Below, in pieces: positions 1 through 13,256 of a stretch of 64,000 nucleotides of DNA. The translations under genes were made by a program, and so were the position numbers. Location of the stretch: contig OZ025244.1 in the NCBI GenBank assembly GCA_964019155.1, positions 1,217,735 through 1,281,734 on the forward strand, written 5' to 3'. The stretch comes from Osedax fenrisi. Lineage: Eukaryota > Annelida > Polychaeta > Sabellida > Siboglinidae. Under the pieces are notes generated by a model. The model did not search any database. It saw only the letters and a program-made list of their open reading frames with translations, and had not been told where the DNA came from. Positions within the stretch are counted from its first letter, which is position 1. Every line of letters begins with the position of its first letter.

Positions 1-522
1 TATGTCGAATATAGCACCCTTTTTGTTTTGATTACGATATATGAGGTCAAATTAAAAATTCTCATTTTGATATATAACACATTTGTGTGTATGATAAACT
101 TATATGGAAAATGTACATTTAGTATATATTATACGATATATATATATATATATATATATATCCATTTTTTGTTATTATAATATTAAGGTATTCAACGAGA
201 CATGTAAAATATTTTAAATTTGACTTCGGTATTCGTAATAAAAATAAACAAGGACCATATTTGATATTCCTCGGGTAATCATATGATATTTACTTAGCTC
301 TTCTCATATATATTAATATATGTTTGTTCAAAATTGATTGCCTCACTAAATCTAGATATAGTATAAGTTGGTGCCGATCATTCAGATTATAACATAAATA
401 AATGTATTACAATTTTAAAATAGTATATAAGAATAAGGTTATGGTACATAATCCGCACAAGATATATTATATTTATTAAATATCACTAGTACAACAGCTT
501 AGTTGTATATATTGGGAATAAC

Positions 523-572
<50 letters not shown>

Positions 573-1300
573 TATCAGATATATGATATAATATAGTTTA
601 TAAATATGTATTCGTAGCATAACTTATGCACTATGTGAGGTATTCATTTATTATTAATATCGTAATTTATATTGGATAATATATATTAGTTCCATCGAAT
701 GATAATCATTAATTTAACTAATTAATTATGATGTATAAAATGTATGTTTATATCTAAATTATGTAGTATACAATTTTAAATATTTTATTCGCTAGATATA
801 TAGTAAATGTTTTAAAATAATGAGAAGCAGCCAATATCTTGCGATAACTATTAGATCGATATCAGGCTGTATTTGTTGATGTAATATCGACTTTAATCTA
901 GGTGAATGGACCAATACCACGAGAGTAGTGTTTCAAAAAAAACCTGGTTAAGTATTAGTGTGTTATTTCATCCAACGCTCTCGTTGCAGTGTGGCATCTT
1001 TATAGCTTAGTTCGGGTCAAGGCGTATTCAGATTATACTGTTCAATTTTCTGCTGGATAACCAGCCAGTCGTGTGTGCACCAGTGCTGTATTAGTTGGTA
1101 TCATTTGAATATCTTATAATAATGAATACAACAAAAATATTCCTATCAGTTAGCAATAGAGTTCAAATCGTATATTTTGTGAATGGAATATTTTATTTTT
1201 TTACATAGAAATTTGTATTTCAGTTTTACATTAAATGAAATTAAGATTACAGTAATACTATAATTATATAATATATATAATTATAATTAAATATATTTAT
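1..1300. other. AT-rich non-coding DNA with (TA)n microsatellites
   Basis: No coding region is supportable here. (TA)n tracts lie at about 137-162 and 523-567. The only compositional break is the slightly GC-richer patch at about 880-1110, listed separately. Confidence 0.7.
880..1110. other. Unassigned GC-richer island, possible exon
   Basis: This patch is clearly less AT-rich than its surroundings and contains acceptor-like pyrimidine-AG sequences near 985 and 1010. Short open frames exist on both strands, but none gives a protein I recognise and none can be aligned convincingly with the N-terminal part of the MATE transporter found downstream. It may be an exon of an unknown gene or an old transposon scrap. 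Position relative to the MATE gene makes a 5' exon possible but unproven. Confidence 0.25.
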
Positions 1301-1303
1301 TTT

Positions 1304-1901
1304 AATAATGTAATAATACATTATATCATATTTATATATACTAATTTTAATATAAATATTAATAATAATATCACTAATCAATGGCATAGTAATTCATAAT
1401 TTAAACTTTCATATTATTATGATTATATATTTATAAGTACTACATATAAATAATATGATATTATATATATCGGTTAAATAATGAAGTCGTAAACTAATAT
1501 TATGTAATATTATTTTATTAATACTTATAAATCTGGGATATACAAATCAGCTGTATGTGAGGAGCATGTTTAGACATAAATATTATATCATATTTAAACT
1601 AGTAATGTAATAATACTTTATAGCATATTTATATATACCTAATTTGTATATAAATATTAATGATAATATTACTAATCAATATCATAGTAATTTATAATTT
1701 AAACTTTCATATTATTTGTACGATTATATATTAAGTCATACATATAAATAATATAATACTATATTATATATTATATATATAATGGTTAAATAATGAAGTC
1801 GTTAACAAATATTAATATATTATTTATTAATACTTAATAAGTATTACTTATAAATCTGGGATATATAAATCAGTTGCATGTGCGGAGCATGTTTAAACAT
1901 A
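1304..1901. repeat. Tandem duplication, two diverged units of about 280-300 bp
   Basis: The segment at about 1304-1580 recurs at about 1601-1901 with substitutions and small indels. Both units run from a TAATGTAATAATAC-like start, through an ATTTATAATTTAAACTTTC-like middle, to a shared CTGGGATATA...GGAGCATGTTTA end. It is an old local duplication in non-coding DNA. Confidence 0.8.
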
Positions 1902-3069
1902 AGCATGATATATTTCATTGGTGTTATTATTATAAAATTGATATCATTGTAAAGCTTATTAAATTATATAATGCAATTCATATTTATGTTTTTTTAAATT
2001 GTTATCAATATCAAAGTTATGATCAAAAATATGCAACAAATATTAAAGATTTATCAATTAAATTAAATTAAAAAAAGTATGCATTGAATGAGAAAAATAT
2101 GCATACAGTGATTAAATTTGTGACATATTTTGACAATAATTTTAGTTTAAATACACATTTGTAAAAACTAAAATATAAATTGTATTATGCATCAGTTTAT
2201 AATTTAAAAAGCTTTGCGATTTTTAAATAAAGCTAAGCAGCTTAAGCTGCTTTTAGCTGCTAAGCTTACTTTAGAAAATGTATACAAATTGGCAATTTGA
2301 AATTGCCTTGTATATAAATAGTCATGTACCATATATCAGATTAACCGATGTTAATATGGAAAGTTATGAATACAATACTCTATTTATATTCTAATACATT
2401 TTATATAAACATTTAATAATCATATTTAAATTAATATATACATAATATTAAATAATTATCGCCCATGAATATCGCACATTTTCGAATAATATATAAATAG
2501 AGTATTATTGTATCACTAATTATTTAACATTAACTATTGTATTCATGTTATTTAATATATAAATATAAACTATATAGAATGATAAATGTACAAATCTTAT
2601 ATTTAATATACGGTTATTTAAAAGTTTAGATTATTTACCTTGTATTTATTTCTGAATATTTTCATAAGGTCAAAGATAAAGATAAAGGTAAACAATAATA
2701 TAATAATAATCTTTGATTTAAAATATTTAACAATATACAATAGCTTGTAAAATTATACTAACATTTTAGAACGTTTAATTATAAATTATAATTTATAAGG
2801 AATACATAATTGATTATGTATGTAATGATTTATAATAATGAATGATAATGTATTATGTTGTTTCATAGATTACAACTAAAATATCGTAAATATATATGAA
2901 ATATTAAATTAATATATATATATATATATTAATAATATGATCATTTAATATCTATGAACATTAATTTTTAATCAAATTAATATAATATAAATAATTGCAT
3001 ATATTATTAAAATACACTATAAAAGATATATATATATAATACTTGAGATTATTAGTGATATACCTTACC
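1902..3069. other. AT-rich non-coding DNA
   Basis: No gene is visible. There is a perfect 18-bp palindrome (AAGCAGCTTAAGCTGCTT) at 2235-2252, inside a cluster of AGCTGCT-type words, and short (TA)n runs near 2911-2930 and 3029-3040. Confidence 0.6.
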
Positions 3070-4390
3070 CTACATGTAGAACTTGTCCGGCAGTTTTAGA
3101 CTATCTTCCTCTAACCATCTCTATATTTCATCGACTTTTTTATATCGTATACATCACATAGTGTACCATCCATAAGTTGGTCCTGCGAGATCGTCCTTTT
3201 TTCCAACAGTGCCCAGAAAAATAGCACGTAGCATTCGAGTGTAATTTCTTGTATTATTTTAAGTATTTTTCAATCTCTTTTGTTAGATTCCAGCTAACAT
3301 AATCGACTCACACTTAATCTTAAAAAGTTTCTTTCCATTTTATCATGTAGTCTTGATCTAAATATGATTTTATCTCATTTAAGACTTCTCAGATGTTAAC
3401 TAATCTGATATTGATATATTTTTCTGTTGACTGAATGTAGCTTCCAAGATACTTAAAATCAGAAACTTCTTTAATATTATTACCGTTTAGGTTTTTGATA
3501 ACTTAATTTTTTCCTTGATTTATACTGATGAATTCCATCTTTCCAGTATTTATAGCCCAATTTCTTTTACATTATGTTACATTTTATGTACAATCCAGAA
3601 AACAGTAATAGCCTCATAATAGTAACATAATAGCATATATAATATTATATATGCATATATTATATATGCATATATATATTAATATTATATATTAAAATTC
3701 TATATAGCCTCAAATGTTTACATTGTGCCCTTATGCTGCTATTAGGTTGCCTATGTTGCCATTAAATGTCTATTATGCTGCTCTTAATTTGTTATGCTAT
3801 TATGCTGCAATTAATTATAAAGTATATTGTGCTGTTATTATGTTGCTATTCTAGTATAAAAGTAGCATAATAGAATGACAAATTAATATAAGCATAATAG
3901 CACAATGTGTACATTTGAGGCTATTATATATACTATTATGTTGCTATTATGAAGCTATTACTGTTTGCTGGGAAGTATTATTAATTCGTTGGTTTTATAA
4001 GTTACTATAACTAGTTCATCCGCATAGTCAACATTTATAATTTGTATTGCTGGTTATCCTTTGCTCCTTCTCTCAATGAGGGTAGACAAATATCAATATT
4101 TCGGTAACTTTCTAAAATGTATTCAAAACATATTCAAGACAATTTATGAACAGAAAAGGGGCTAGTGTATCACATTGAAAAACTCCAATATATTTTTATA
4201 AATTCAGTATCTCCATCATCAGTTCTCACAATAGATTTAGTTAGTTTGTATGTTTTTATAATCTCATCTGGTATACCATATATGGTGCGTATATGCATTA
4301 TGTATCTCTACCATATTTCCTCGATGTATGGAATCGAAAGCTTTGGAGAAATCGATAAAAAGGTAGTAGCTGTTAAAGTAATGCCACGTA
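3070..4390 (-). pseudogene. RTE-like reverse transcriptase fossil (copy A), split by a MITE
   Basis: Read on the minus strand, 4370-3985 gives degenerate reverse transcriptase sequence: a FIDFSKAFDSIHRG-like motif A, then a QCDTLAPFLFI-like motif and an NYADELVIVT remnant of the YADD box. After a 378-bp interruption (the MITE at 3595-3972) the frame resumes at about 3570-3070 with the thumb-like segment KEVSDFKYLGSYIQSTEKY and a worn C-terminus containing GHCWKKGRSRRTNL, the equivalent of the GHCWRSEGE...FRGRPPL end of copy C in this window. Many stops and frameshifts show it is long dead. It is the third RTE-like copy in the window and shares all its motifs with copies B and C. The assignment to RTE rather than another clade rests on the C-terminal motif and the family resemblance. 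Confidence 0.75.
3595..3972. mobile_element. MITE family 1, copy 1 (about 50-bp terminal inverted repeats)
   Basis: The left end CCAGAAAACAGTAATAGCC and the reverse complement of the right end, CCCAGCAAACAGTAATAGC, match with few differences for roughly 50 bp. The interior is made of repeated words of the form TGCTATTATGCTGC and has no coding capacity. The element interrupts RTE copy A between the YADD region and the thumb region, which proves it moved. I could not settle a target-site duplication. A second copy begins at 4394 and a fragment lies at 24283-24360. The superfamily is not identifiable from the termini alone. Confidence 0.8.
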
Positions 4391-4393
4391 GTT

Positions 4394-4625
4394 CCCAGCA
4401 AACAGTAATAACCGCATAATATCAGCATAACAGCATATGTAATAGCCTCAAATGTTTACATTGTGCTATTATGCTGCTATTAAATGTATATTATGATGAT
4501 ATTAATTTGTTATGCTATTTTTCTGCTGTTATACTGCTATTTAAAGTCTATTATGCTAATATTATGCTGATATTAATTTTAAAAGTATATTATGCTGCTA
4601 TTATGCTGCTGTTATTAGAATAACA
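4394..4625. mobile_element. MITE family 1, copy 2 (right end missing)
   Basis: It begins CCCAGCAAACAGTAATAACC, the same terminus as the copy at 3595-3972, followed by the same internal sequence (AGCCTCAAATGTTTACATTGTGC and TATTATGCTGCTATT words). The right inverted repeat cannot be found; similarity fades near 4625. It abuts the 5' edge of RTE copy A. Confidence 0.7.
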
Positions 4626-4731
4626 AATAAATATATTTTCAGATATAAATATATAGAAGTAAATAATATTCAGCTACAAATATATACATGCTATATATAT
4701 ATATACTATAGTAGATTAATTTATAAAATAT

Positions 4732-4871
4732 AAGGTTGAATCATAATTATGTTCGTTCAACCTTTTTATTAAAAGGTTGAATGGATAGTATATTGTTGAC
4801 TCAACCTTTTACAAAGGTTGAATAGGTAAATAGAGCATTCAACCATTTTATTTCCTTGATTCAACCTTTTA
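4732..4871. repeat. Cluster of alternating inverted AAGGTTGAAT motifs
   Basis: Seven copies of an 10-11 bp word (AAGGTTGAAT or its complement ATTCAACCTT) occur in alternating orientation at about 4732, 4755, 4769, 4799, 4813, 4837 and 4859. The outermost pair (AAGGTTGAATC and GATTCAACCTTTT) forms terminal inverted repeats of a unit of about 140 bp. This fits a very small non-autonomous DNA element with internal stem-forming repeats, but no target duplication was established. Confidence 0.6.
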
Positions 4872-4928
4872 TTTTTAACAGTGTAGTAGATGTAAGATTA
4901 TGGATTAATGAGTCACCCGTACAAGACA

Positions 4929-4957
4929 TTGTACACTGTACAATGTACAGTGTACAA
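4929..4957. repeat. Near-perfect palindrome, 14-bp arms
   Basis: The arms TTGTACACTGTACA and its exact complement are separated by one base. It would extrude as a stable hairpin. No neighbouring gene suggests a regulatory role. Confidence 0.8.
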
Positions 4958-5162
4958 GGAAATGTAAAATATAGATGTACATTTACAACTATATGAACTA
5001 TTTATATTGATTTCATTTTTCATTTAAAAACCTTAATATTAAATATACTATTATTTATATATATATATATATATATTCATTACTTTATATATAATTAAAT
5101 ATATGTTCAATGCCTCTATAGTATACAATGTAATTAACGTCGGTCACGTGATCATTGACCAG

Positions 5163-5192
5163 TGTAAGGTGTGACCGGTGTAACGTACGCAG
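5163..5192 (+). CDS. MATE gene, putative exon a (tentative)
   Basis: A 30-nt segment between GACCAG and the donor GTACAG reads VRCDRCNVR and ends in phase 2, exactly what the next exon requires. The residues resemble the RQDPDVSR-type stretch that precedes the conserved Y-x-x-x-F-I-P segment in animal MATE proteins. The acceptor has no good pyrimidine tract, so this exon is the least certain of the series. Confidence 0.4.
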
Positions 5193-6385
5193 GTACAGTA
5201 TTATAGTGTACAGTACCACACTCATAATAGTAACTTTTACTTGGTAGTAATATCACAGATTGTTCTAAACTTCAAAATAATCTTTATTAAGATGTTATAA
5301 CATCTTAAATAAATTTCAATTATACATGATTAATAATTATTCTTAATACTTATTGTTTATTTATACCATTACAGATACGCCGATGAATATCTCGTACTAT
5401 TTATTCCGGGAGCAATGGTTAGTTAGTTATATAACAATCATTGTAACATGGATGGTTAGGCTAACCTATACATACGCTAATACCATACTACCAGTTGTAT
5501 TACCTATTGTGTAGTATTTATATTTTAATGTCCATTCCAATATAATATATTATTCTTTATTTTATTTATAATGATATATTTTTATACAATTATTTTTATT
5601 TATATAACTACATTAAATAAATTATAATAAAAACCTATTATTAATAATATAAATATATCTGATAATTCATAATTTCAAATATTCATTGTCAGGCATTCTT
5701 CATGTGCACTGTACTATGCAAATATATACAGAATCAGGTAATTATAATTAATAATTAAACTATCATAATCCATAATTAATAATATAAGATTACTCTTACA
5801 TCATGTGATTATATTGTATTCTGGTCATAATTATAAATTGTTCGTATTTAGAAAATATAATGTAAGGGATTTTGTGGATAATTTTAAACAGTTATGGATA
5901 AGACACCTTTATATTTTTTAATATAGGTTTTTAAATATACCAATTTATTATTTATTAATTATTCCTGAATATGAATTGATTATGAACTTGCCGTACACAA
6001 CCCTACTTTACTCGGTGTTTGATAGTTTGCCTATCTATTATTTATTAATTATGGTTATTCATGATTCTACATTTCTAGTATATACTATAATTATATAATA
6101 TTTATATAATTATTATATCCTAAAATAATAATAATTCAACAATTAGATGAAAATATAAAAAATATTACAAAATATATTTTTTTTAAATGTCGGAAAAAAT
6201 TTACAAAAATATTTTTAAAAAAAATGTTTAAAATAATTTCAAAAAAATGTCTACAAAATTTTCGAATATATTTCAAAATTTGTTTACAAATATGAAATTT
6301 CCGGACCTAGACCAGGTGAATATTTATTAAGATCGAGTACATCAGATTTTCGCGACGTCCAATGGTTCTCGAGTTAGCTCATTAC

Positions 6386-6416
<31 letters not shown>

Positions 6417-7816
6417 TATATATATGCACATATACATATATATATATAATTAAATTAACTTCCTTTATATGTATAGACTAGTTGGCTACGGCCCGGCGTT
6501 GCCCGGTATTATACTTGTAGTGGGATCGTTAGCAATGTAGATGTAAACAAAGATTTAATTATAGGAAACAATTTATTTATTTATAACATGCATGTGCATT
6601 TAAATTTAAGTGTTTATACAAATTAAAATTACTTCGTTAAATATTGCGAAAACGTTATCATCGTTATTGCCATTTACGAATGCATTAATTAAATTAAAGT
6701 GAATATAACTACATTTTTACTATACACCTTACATTCGCATATATTTTATATGTGAAACATTTTCTTCTAAAATCAAAATATTTCCCGATAGAGGGAAATA
6801 GGTCGAAAATAGCTCTAAAAGGACAGTTTTACGTATTAATTATTGATAGGTGTAAAGGTGAAATTTAAAAAATTCATCAGAACAATGACACTTCTACTGT
6901 CCTAGATAATTAGTAGCCATTTAAATTTTGTAAATCAGTCCAGCCGTTTTCTTAAACATAGAACGCATATATACAAATAAATAAATAAAATTAACTTTCT
7001 TTATATGTATAGAAAAAAAAAGAAGATGTATATTACTATTTAATATTTGTAAATATATATTATTAACTACTACATTTGGTGACATATCTAATATCTAATA
7101 AATTATCTAGGTATTATATTGTGGATAACGTAGTTCCAGTAAATTCTAGTAAAATCCAGTTAAACCTACTACTAGTAATTTAATACTCTTTTGACAATTA
7201 CAGTGTGAAGCAATATATATGTATGTTTAATTATTTATTTTCCATTAACAAAATCGAATAGTAATTGACTTATAAATAATAATGTATAATATATCCATTA
7301 TAAATAATAATTAATTATTGGAAACAGTATCTTGGATCTCTTTAAGTCTCTTAATATATAGCAGCGTGTACATGATACATTCACAATACATGATGCATAC
7401 GTAATACATATTTAAATTAATAATTACTTTAGTAATTATTATTTATTTAATTAAATATTTAAAATATAAAATATATACTATTAGTTTAATTAATAATAAT
7501 AGTATCTAATATATATTTTAACATTTTGAAACAAATAATAAAATAACATTTCATAATGAAAAACTAGAACATTGCCATTTGGAATATAAGAGGAACTTTA
7601 GGAAAATTTCCAAATTAATAATATATTATATTAAACTATACAAAAACTATTTAACCAATCCTAAAATGTATTAATTATTAGCTTGTTTTATTAGTTTAAG
7701 ATATTTTAAATTAGTTACATATATTATAGTGATATAGTGATTATATCGATATTTCTATGAGATGTGTCAAATTAGGTGTAAAATGGATTATTTTACTATA
7801 ATTATACTTATCATAG

Positions 7817-7859
<43 letters not shown>

Positions 7860-10800
7860 CATATTACAAAATAACATGTTATTGTATACTGCGATTCTCA
7901 TAATGTATAGTAATTACTATAGTAATTATAACTATAATACTAAAACTATAATATTGAAATAAAGGTTCATTTCACTGCAATTCTACTCAATAATGCTTAC
8001 TTTGCTTAATTTCGAGGATGATCTTCATCGTCTACTCTAGCATCAGTATAGGTCAACTCCCGCCATATATCTCTATCGAGCATTCTGGTTCTTATCTCTA
8101 ATTTCTCTAGGAGACCAGTGTCCTTTTTCAACACATCTACATAGTTTAATCGTCGGCGACCTCTGTTAGCTTTTCCTTATGTGGGTTACCATAAAATGAG
8201 CGGGTTTGTTGATAGTTCCGGATGCCGTATACAGTGACCAGCCATTCTCATCCTTCTGAATTTTATTTTAGATGAAACAAGAGGTAGTTTACCATACACA
8301 TTTTTATTTGTGGAGTGTTCTTACCAAGATATATTTAGGCTTTACGAAGCATTCTCGTGTATGTGCCATCCAGTGACTTCTGCTGTTGAACAGTTAGTGT
8401 CCATGAGGTTAGTACATTTTCTACGGTTGCTACAAAGAGTGTTCTTTTAAGTTGATGTTTATCTTAGACTTCCATATAACGTGCATGCTATGTAGTGCGT
8501 TCCATGCTAGATCCTTTCTTACTTTAATGTACTTTTCTGATGAATTGATGTAAGAACCAATGTATTTGAAGTATTTTTAGACTTGTAATGTTTGAACATC
8601 ATCTATTTCTAAGACTATTGATTCAGGTGTGTTAAAGGCCATTACTTTGGTCTTTTTAGTATTCAGATGTAGTCCTACTTTTGTTGCATTCAGACTCTAC
8701 CATTAGAAGTGACTCCTTGGCTTGACTTACAGTATAGATACTAATGCTATATCATCAGCAAAATCTTAATCTGATAACACAGTTGGATACAATCTTCGAC
8801 TTCTGCGAGGGAAAATAGTAAATCCTAATTCCTCTACATGTCCGTTGATTGATTTTCTTAGTGCATAATCTACTACAATAATAAATAGATAAGGTGATAA
8901 AGTATCCCCTTGTATAACTCCTGCTACTATGTCGCCCTCTTCAGATACACCATCTGGTGAGTATACTTTGGTTCTAGTATTAGCATAGCTCCCATTTATT
9001 GCATCGACAAGCTTATCAGGTATTCCATATGATATAAGTACTTTAGCCATCTTGCCTCTATGTATAGAGTCAAAGGCCTTCTTGAAGTCAATAAATGTAA
9101 AGATAGCTGGTAAATTATTATCCTTAATACCCTCCAGAATCCTTCTTATTTCTAGTATCTGGACGACTGTTGTTCTCTTCTGTCTGAATCCATTTTTATT
9201 GGGTCTAAGTTGAGGATCTAATATCGGACGTATTCGATTGAGTATCATACGATTGTAAGTTTTGGCCTCAATAATAAAATAGTTCATTTTGTTAAAATAT
9301 ATAGTACTTGGTATTCATATTGATATATAACAGATTCTGAAAAGGTTATAAATAGGTATTTAATTTTATGATATTGAATTAAAAGTTATTTCATAACATT
9401 TAGGGTTTGTAGTAATGTAATATAGTAATGTCATATAACCTATGTTTTCATGAACCTTTTAAGTTAATAATAATACTACTAATAATAATAATTCAATAAA
9501 TTAAGAATATAAGTAGTCATTAAACTATAATATTAATAATATATAAATGTGTATATTATAGTAGGTTACGTAATAATCTCTTTCACAGAATATCGTGATC
9601 CCTAACGTGCTGATATCGATACTAGCTAACGGAGTGAATGTGTTCTTTCACTACTACTTCTTGTACGTTTTGAACTGGGGGGTTTTGTTAGTACTATAGT
9701 AATGATGTATATACTGACACACATATATGTTTATATATATATATATATATATATTTATATTTTTTAAAATCCATGTAATTCCATCTATATTTCTATATGG
9801 TAATTCTACTATTATACTTATAATGTTGATTAATACGAGGACATCTATTTGAAACGTATTTGTCATTGATATTACTATATGCATAGCGTATACGCTTTAC
9901 ATATGAGCTATACAGTATCGAATTATTATATAGTATTACTATACATATATATATATATATATATTGATTTTTTATTAACCTCGCGACAACACCAATATAA
10001 ACTATTATCCATATATAAATTATGTATATTATGAACCCGACAGTGGTTCCTCCCTATCCATGATGATATCCGTGATGTTCATGTTATTTAGTACTTTGGA
10101 CTATATAATGATATCCAAATGCTACAAAGAAACGTGGAATGGTTTACTAATAATATATATGCTATATATATATTACGAAATATATATTTATATATATATA
10201 TATCCCTACCTTATATATACTCATATGAGTGATTAATATTAATACTCTAAATATATCTTACTAATAGATAGATTGGTACATTTATTATTATGATTAGAAA
10301 ACACTAACTAGAAAACAGCAATACATGTTCAAACACAATAATCAATTATACTCTCGAGGTATTTGAACGTATTAGCTATCTCTCTAACCGATTCACCTCC
10401 CTCGATGTATCTGCCATAACGATACGCATTAACGATGACAGGCTGGTCAAAGAGAGCATTTCTAGACTGGAATACTTTCGCCCACTCGGCATTCTCGGGC
10501 ATGTTCATGATGTGTAGCGAGTGGTGGGCATTCGAGATAGGATTATTCGCAGCAGGTTACAACCTATATAACTTCTATAGAGGTCCACTTTTGGTAATCC
10601 AACGGTGTATGCATGCATAATTATATTTAGCCGAACTTATGAATATCATAATATGATCAGCTCATGAACATATTATACGGCTTTAACGGTATTGATGTAA
10701 TATTATAATGATAACATAAGGTATTCTATGTAAATAGTATCCAATGAAATATATGTAATATGGCCACAATATTTGTTTTAATAATTACGATATGTTTTTA

Positions 10801-13217
10801 ATAGAATGTTATTGATTTTATTAGAATCGTCAAAATATTATAAGAATTATAATATAATATTAGTTTATATAATTAATTCACTGTAATAAATTTAGTAAAC
10901 TAATTATAAACTATATATATATATATTTCCAATCGCTTTAAAAAAAGCTAAAGTAATTCCATTATTTAAAGATGGAGATAGATCTAAACCAGAAAATTAT
11001 AGACCAATTTCATTAGTACCCCAATTCTCAAAATTATTGGAAAAATTAATAAAAGTCAGAATTTTGACATTTTTAAACAAGTTTAATATAATCAGTGATA
11101 CGCAATATGGGTTTCGAAAAAATGTATCAACTTCTGATGCACTTTCGGATGTTATTGAAACAGTTAATTTCAATTTGGAACATTTAAATAATTGCGCTAT
11201 CGTATCCATTGACCTGTGTAAGGCTTTCGATACTTTAGATCACGATATTTTAATTAAAAAACTTAGTATATATGGTATAAGAGGGATAGCTCTAAAATTA
11301 TTAGAAAGCTATTTAAAATATAGGCAACAGTATGTTAGTTTTATGAATACTACTTCAAATATTAATAATATTGCATGTGGTATACCACAAGGTTCGGTTT
11401 TGGGGCCACTGTTATTTGTTTTGTACATCAATGATCTCCCAAACATATCTTATTCATTTAAGCATGTATTATTTACTGATGACACTAATTTGATTTTTTC
11501 TGATAAATCAATTACTGCTCTAAAAACTAATATACAACGTAACTTAAATAAGCTCTTTGATTAGTTGAATATTAATAAATTGTCCCTTAATGTTAGTAAA
11601 TCTAGTTTATTACTGTTTAATATTCGAAATAAAAATAATAATGTTAAATTGAATGTCAATATTAATTATATTAAAATCAAACAAGTAACACATTTAAAAA
11701 TGTTAGGAATAATAATTGATGACAAATTAGATTGGAAATCACAAATTAATTATGTTTCTACGAAATTATCTAGAGCTATTGGTATTTTAAATAAAGTGAA
11801 ATTTAAATTGAATTTGAAATCTTTAGTATTGGTATATAATTCATTTTTGTATTCTCACCTTACATACTGTTGTCATATTTGGGGTAATACATTTTTTTCA
11901 AATTTAAATAAAATATGTATATTACAAAAAAGAGCTTTGAAAATTATAAATAATGATTCTAATTATTCAACTTTTTATATTATTCATAAGTCATTACAAT
12001 TTCATGATATCGTAAAAATGAATACCATAAATTTTATGTTTAGGGCCAGGAATAATGTATTATCTATTAATTTGCAAAAATTATATTCCATTAAATTACA
12101 TAATACCTATTTATTTCATAGATTAAAAGTTAGAACAGATAGAAAATCTTTCTGCTTATCTATCACAGGTCCTATATTATGGAATAATTTAGATGATTCC
12201 ATAAGAAATATTTTAAATTTCAATTTATTTAAAAGAACTTTAAAATAATATTTATTGAATAGTTATCATTAAATTTTTAATTGTCCTTTTAATTTCTATT
12301 TTTAACCTTTAATTTGACTTATGAAAATATTAATATTATTAATTTTTAAATAACTTTATAAAACTATGACTTTAACTATTAGCTGACTCATGACATCATT
12401 TTATTAAACTTTTATCTGACTTCTAATATAATTTACTTTTAAAATGACTTATTCAAAATTTTAATTGACTAATTTGTTATAATATTATTATTATTATTAT
12501 TTTAATTTTTACTTTTATTTTTATTTTATTTTTAATCTATGTTTTTAATATTTATTATAATTTAGTTATATAGTTTGTTCCTATTTGTTTTATTATAACT
12601 TTTTAATATATTTGTATTATAATTTTATTATATGTTTATATACATTTATATATTTTATTATAATGATGATTAGATTACGAGGAGTTTTTTACTAATATTA
12701 TTGTATTTTTATTATTTTATCTAAATCATGTTCTACTCTTTATAAAGAATATAGACTTATACATTTTTTACTATTTATAATTGTATTATTTTAAATTATT
12801 TTTTTCTTTTATTACATTTAAATATTTATATTAAGATGTAGTAGAATAATTATGGAATTGGTTTTTTTTTTTATTTCATTGACTCTTAATTCATAAATAA
12901 GTCATATTTGATATCGGGTAGTATGGATGCATTTGCTGGCTCCAAATGTTACCAGTGTATATACTATTGGCAAAAGTATATTCCCTAAGGTTTTGGACTT
13001 GATTAACCCACAGTCGGAAAGTTGATATACTATGGTTGTTTATGCTTTATGAGTTGATGATTTATTTTACTAATTTAATTTTTCACTCTATTTTTTGTTC
13101 TACTATTTCTTGATTTTAATTATATTCCTATATAATTTGTTCTCCTCGTAATCATTAAAGGATGAAAGACTTGATAAGCTCTAATTCTTCCTTCACCCAG
13201 GAAATTGCCAAATCTGA

Positions 13218-13256
<39 letters not shown>

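Noticed and set aside
4165..4419. 84-aa + strand ORF
   Set aside because: Antisense shadow of the RTE-like fossil; the minus strand carries the reverse transcriptase motifs.
5820..6060. Possible exon (YELAVHNPTLLG) resembling part of a MATE helix
   Set aside because: It would be out of order with respect to the other exons and lacks proper splice borders.
10355..10441. Upstream extension of MATE exon f through an in-frame TAA at 10417
   Set aside because: Exon e (10044-10141) already supplies the preceding residues in the right phase, so this stretch is intron.
10435..10620. 61-aa ORF starting at ATG 10435 as an independent small gene
   Set aside because: Residues match a MATE exon only between 10442 and 10555; both borders are splice sites and the remainder is intron read-through.
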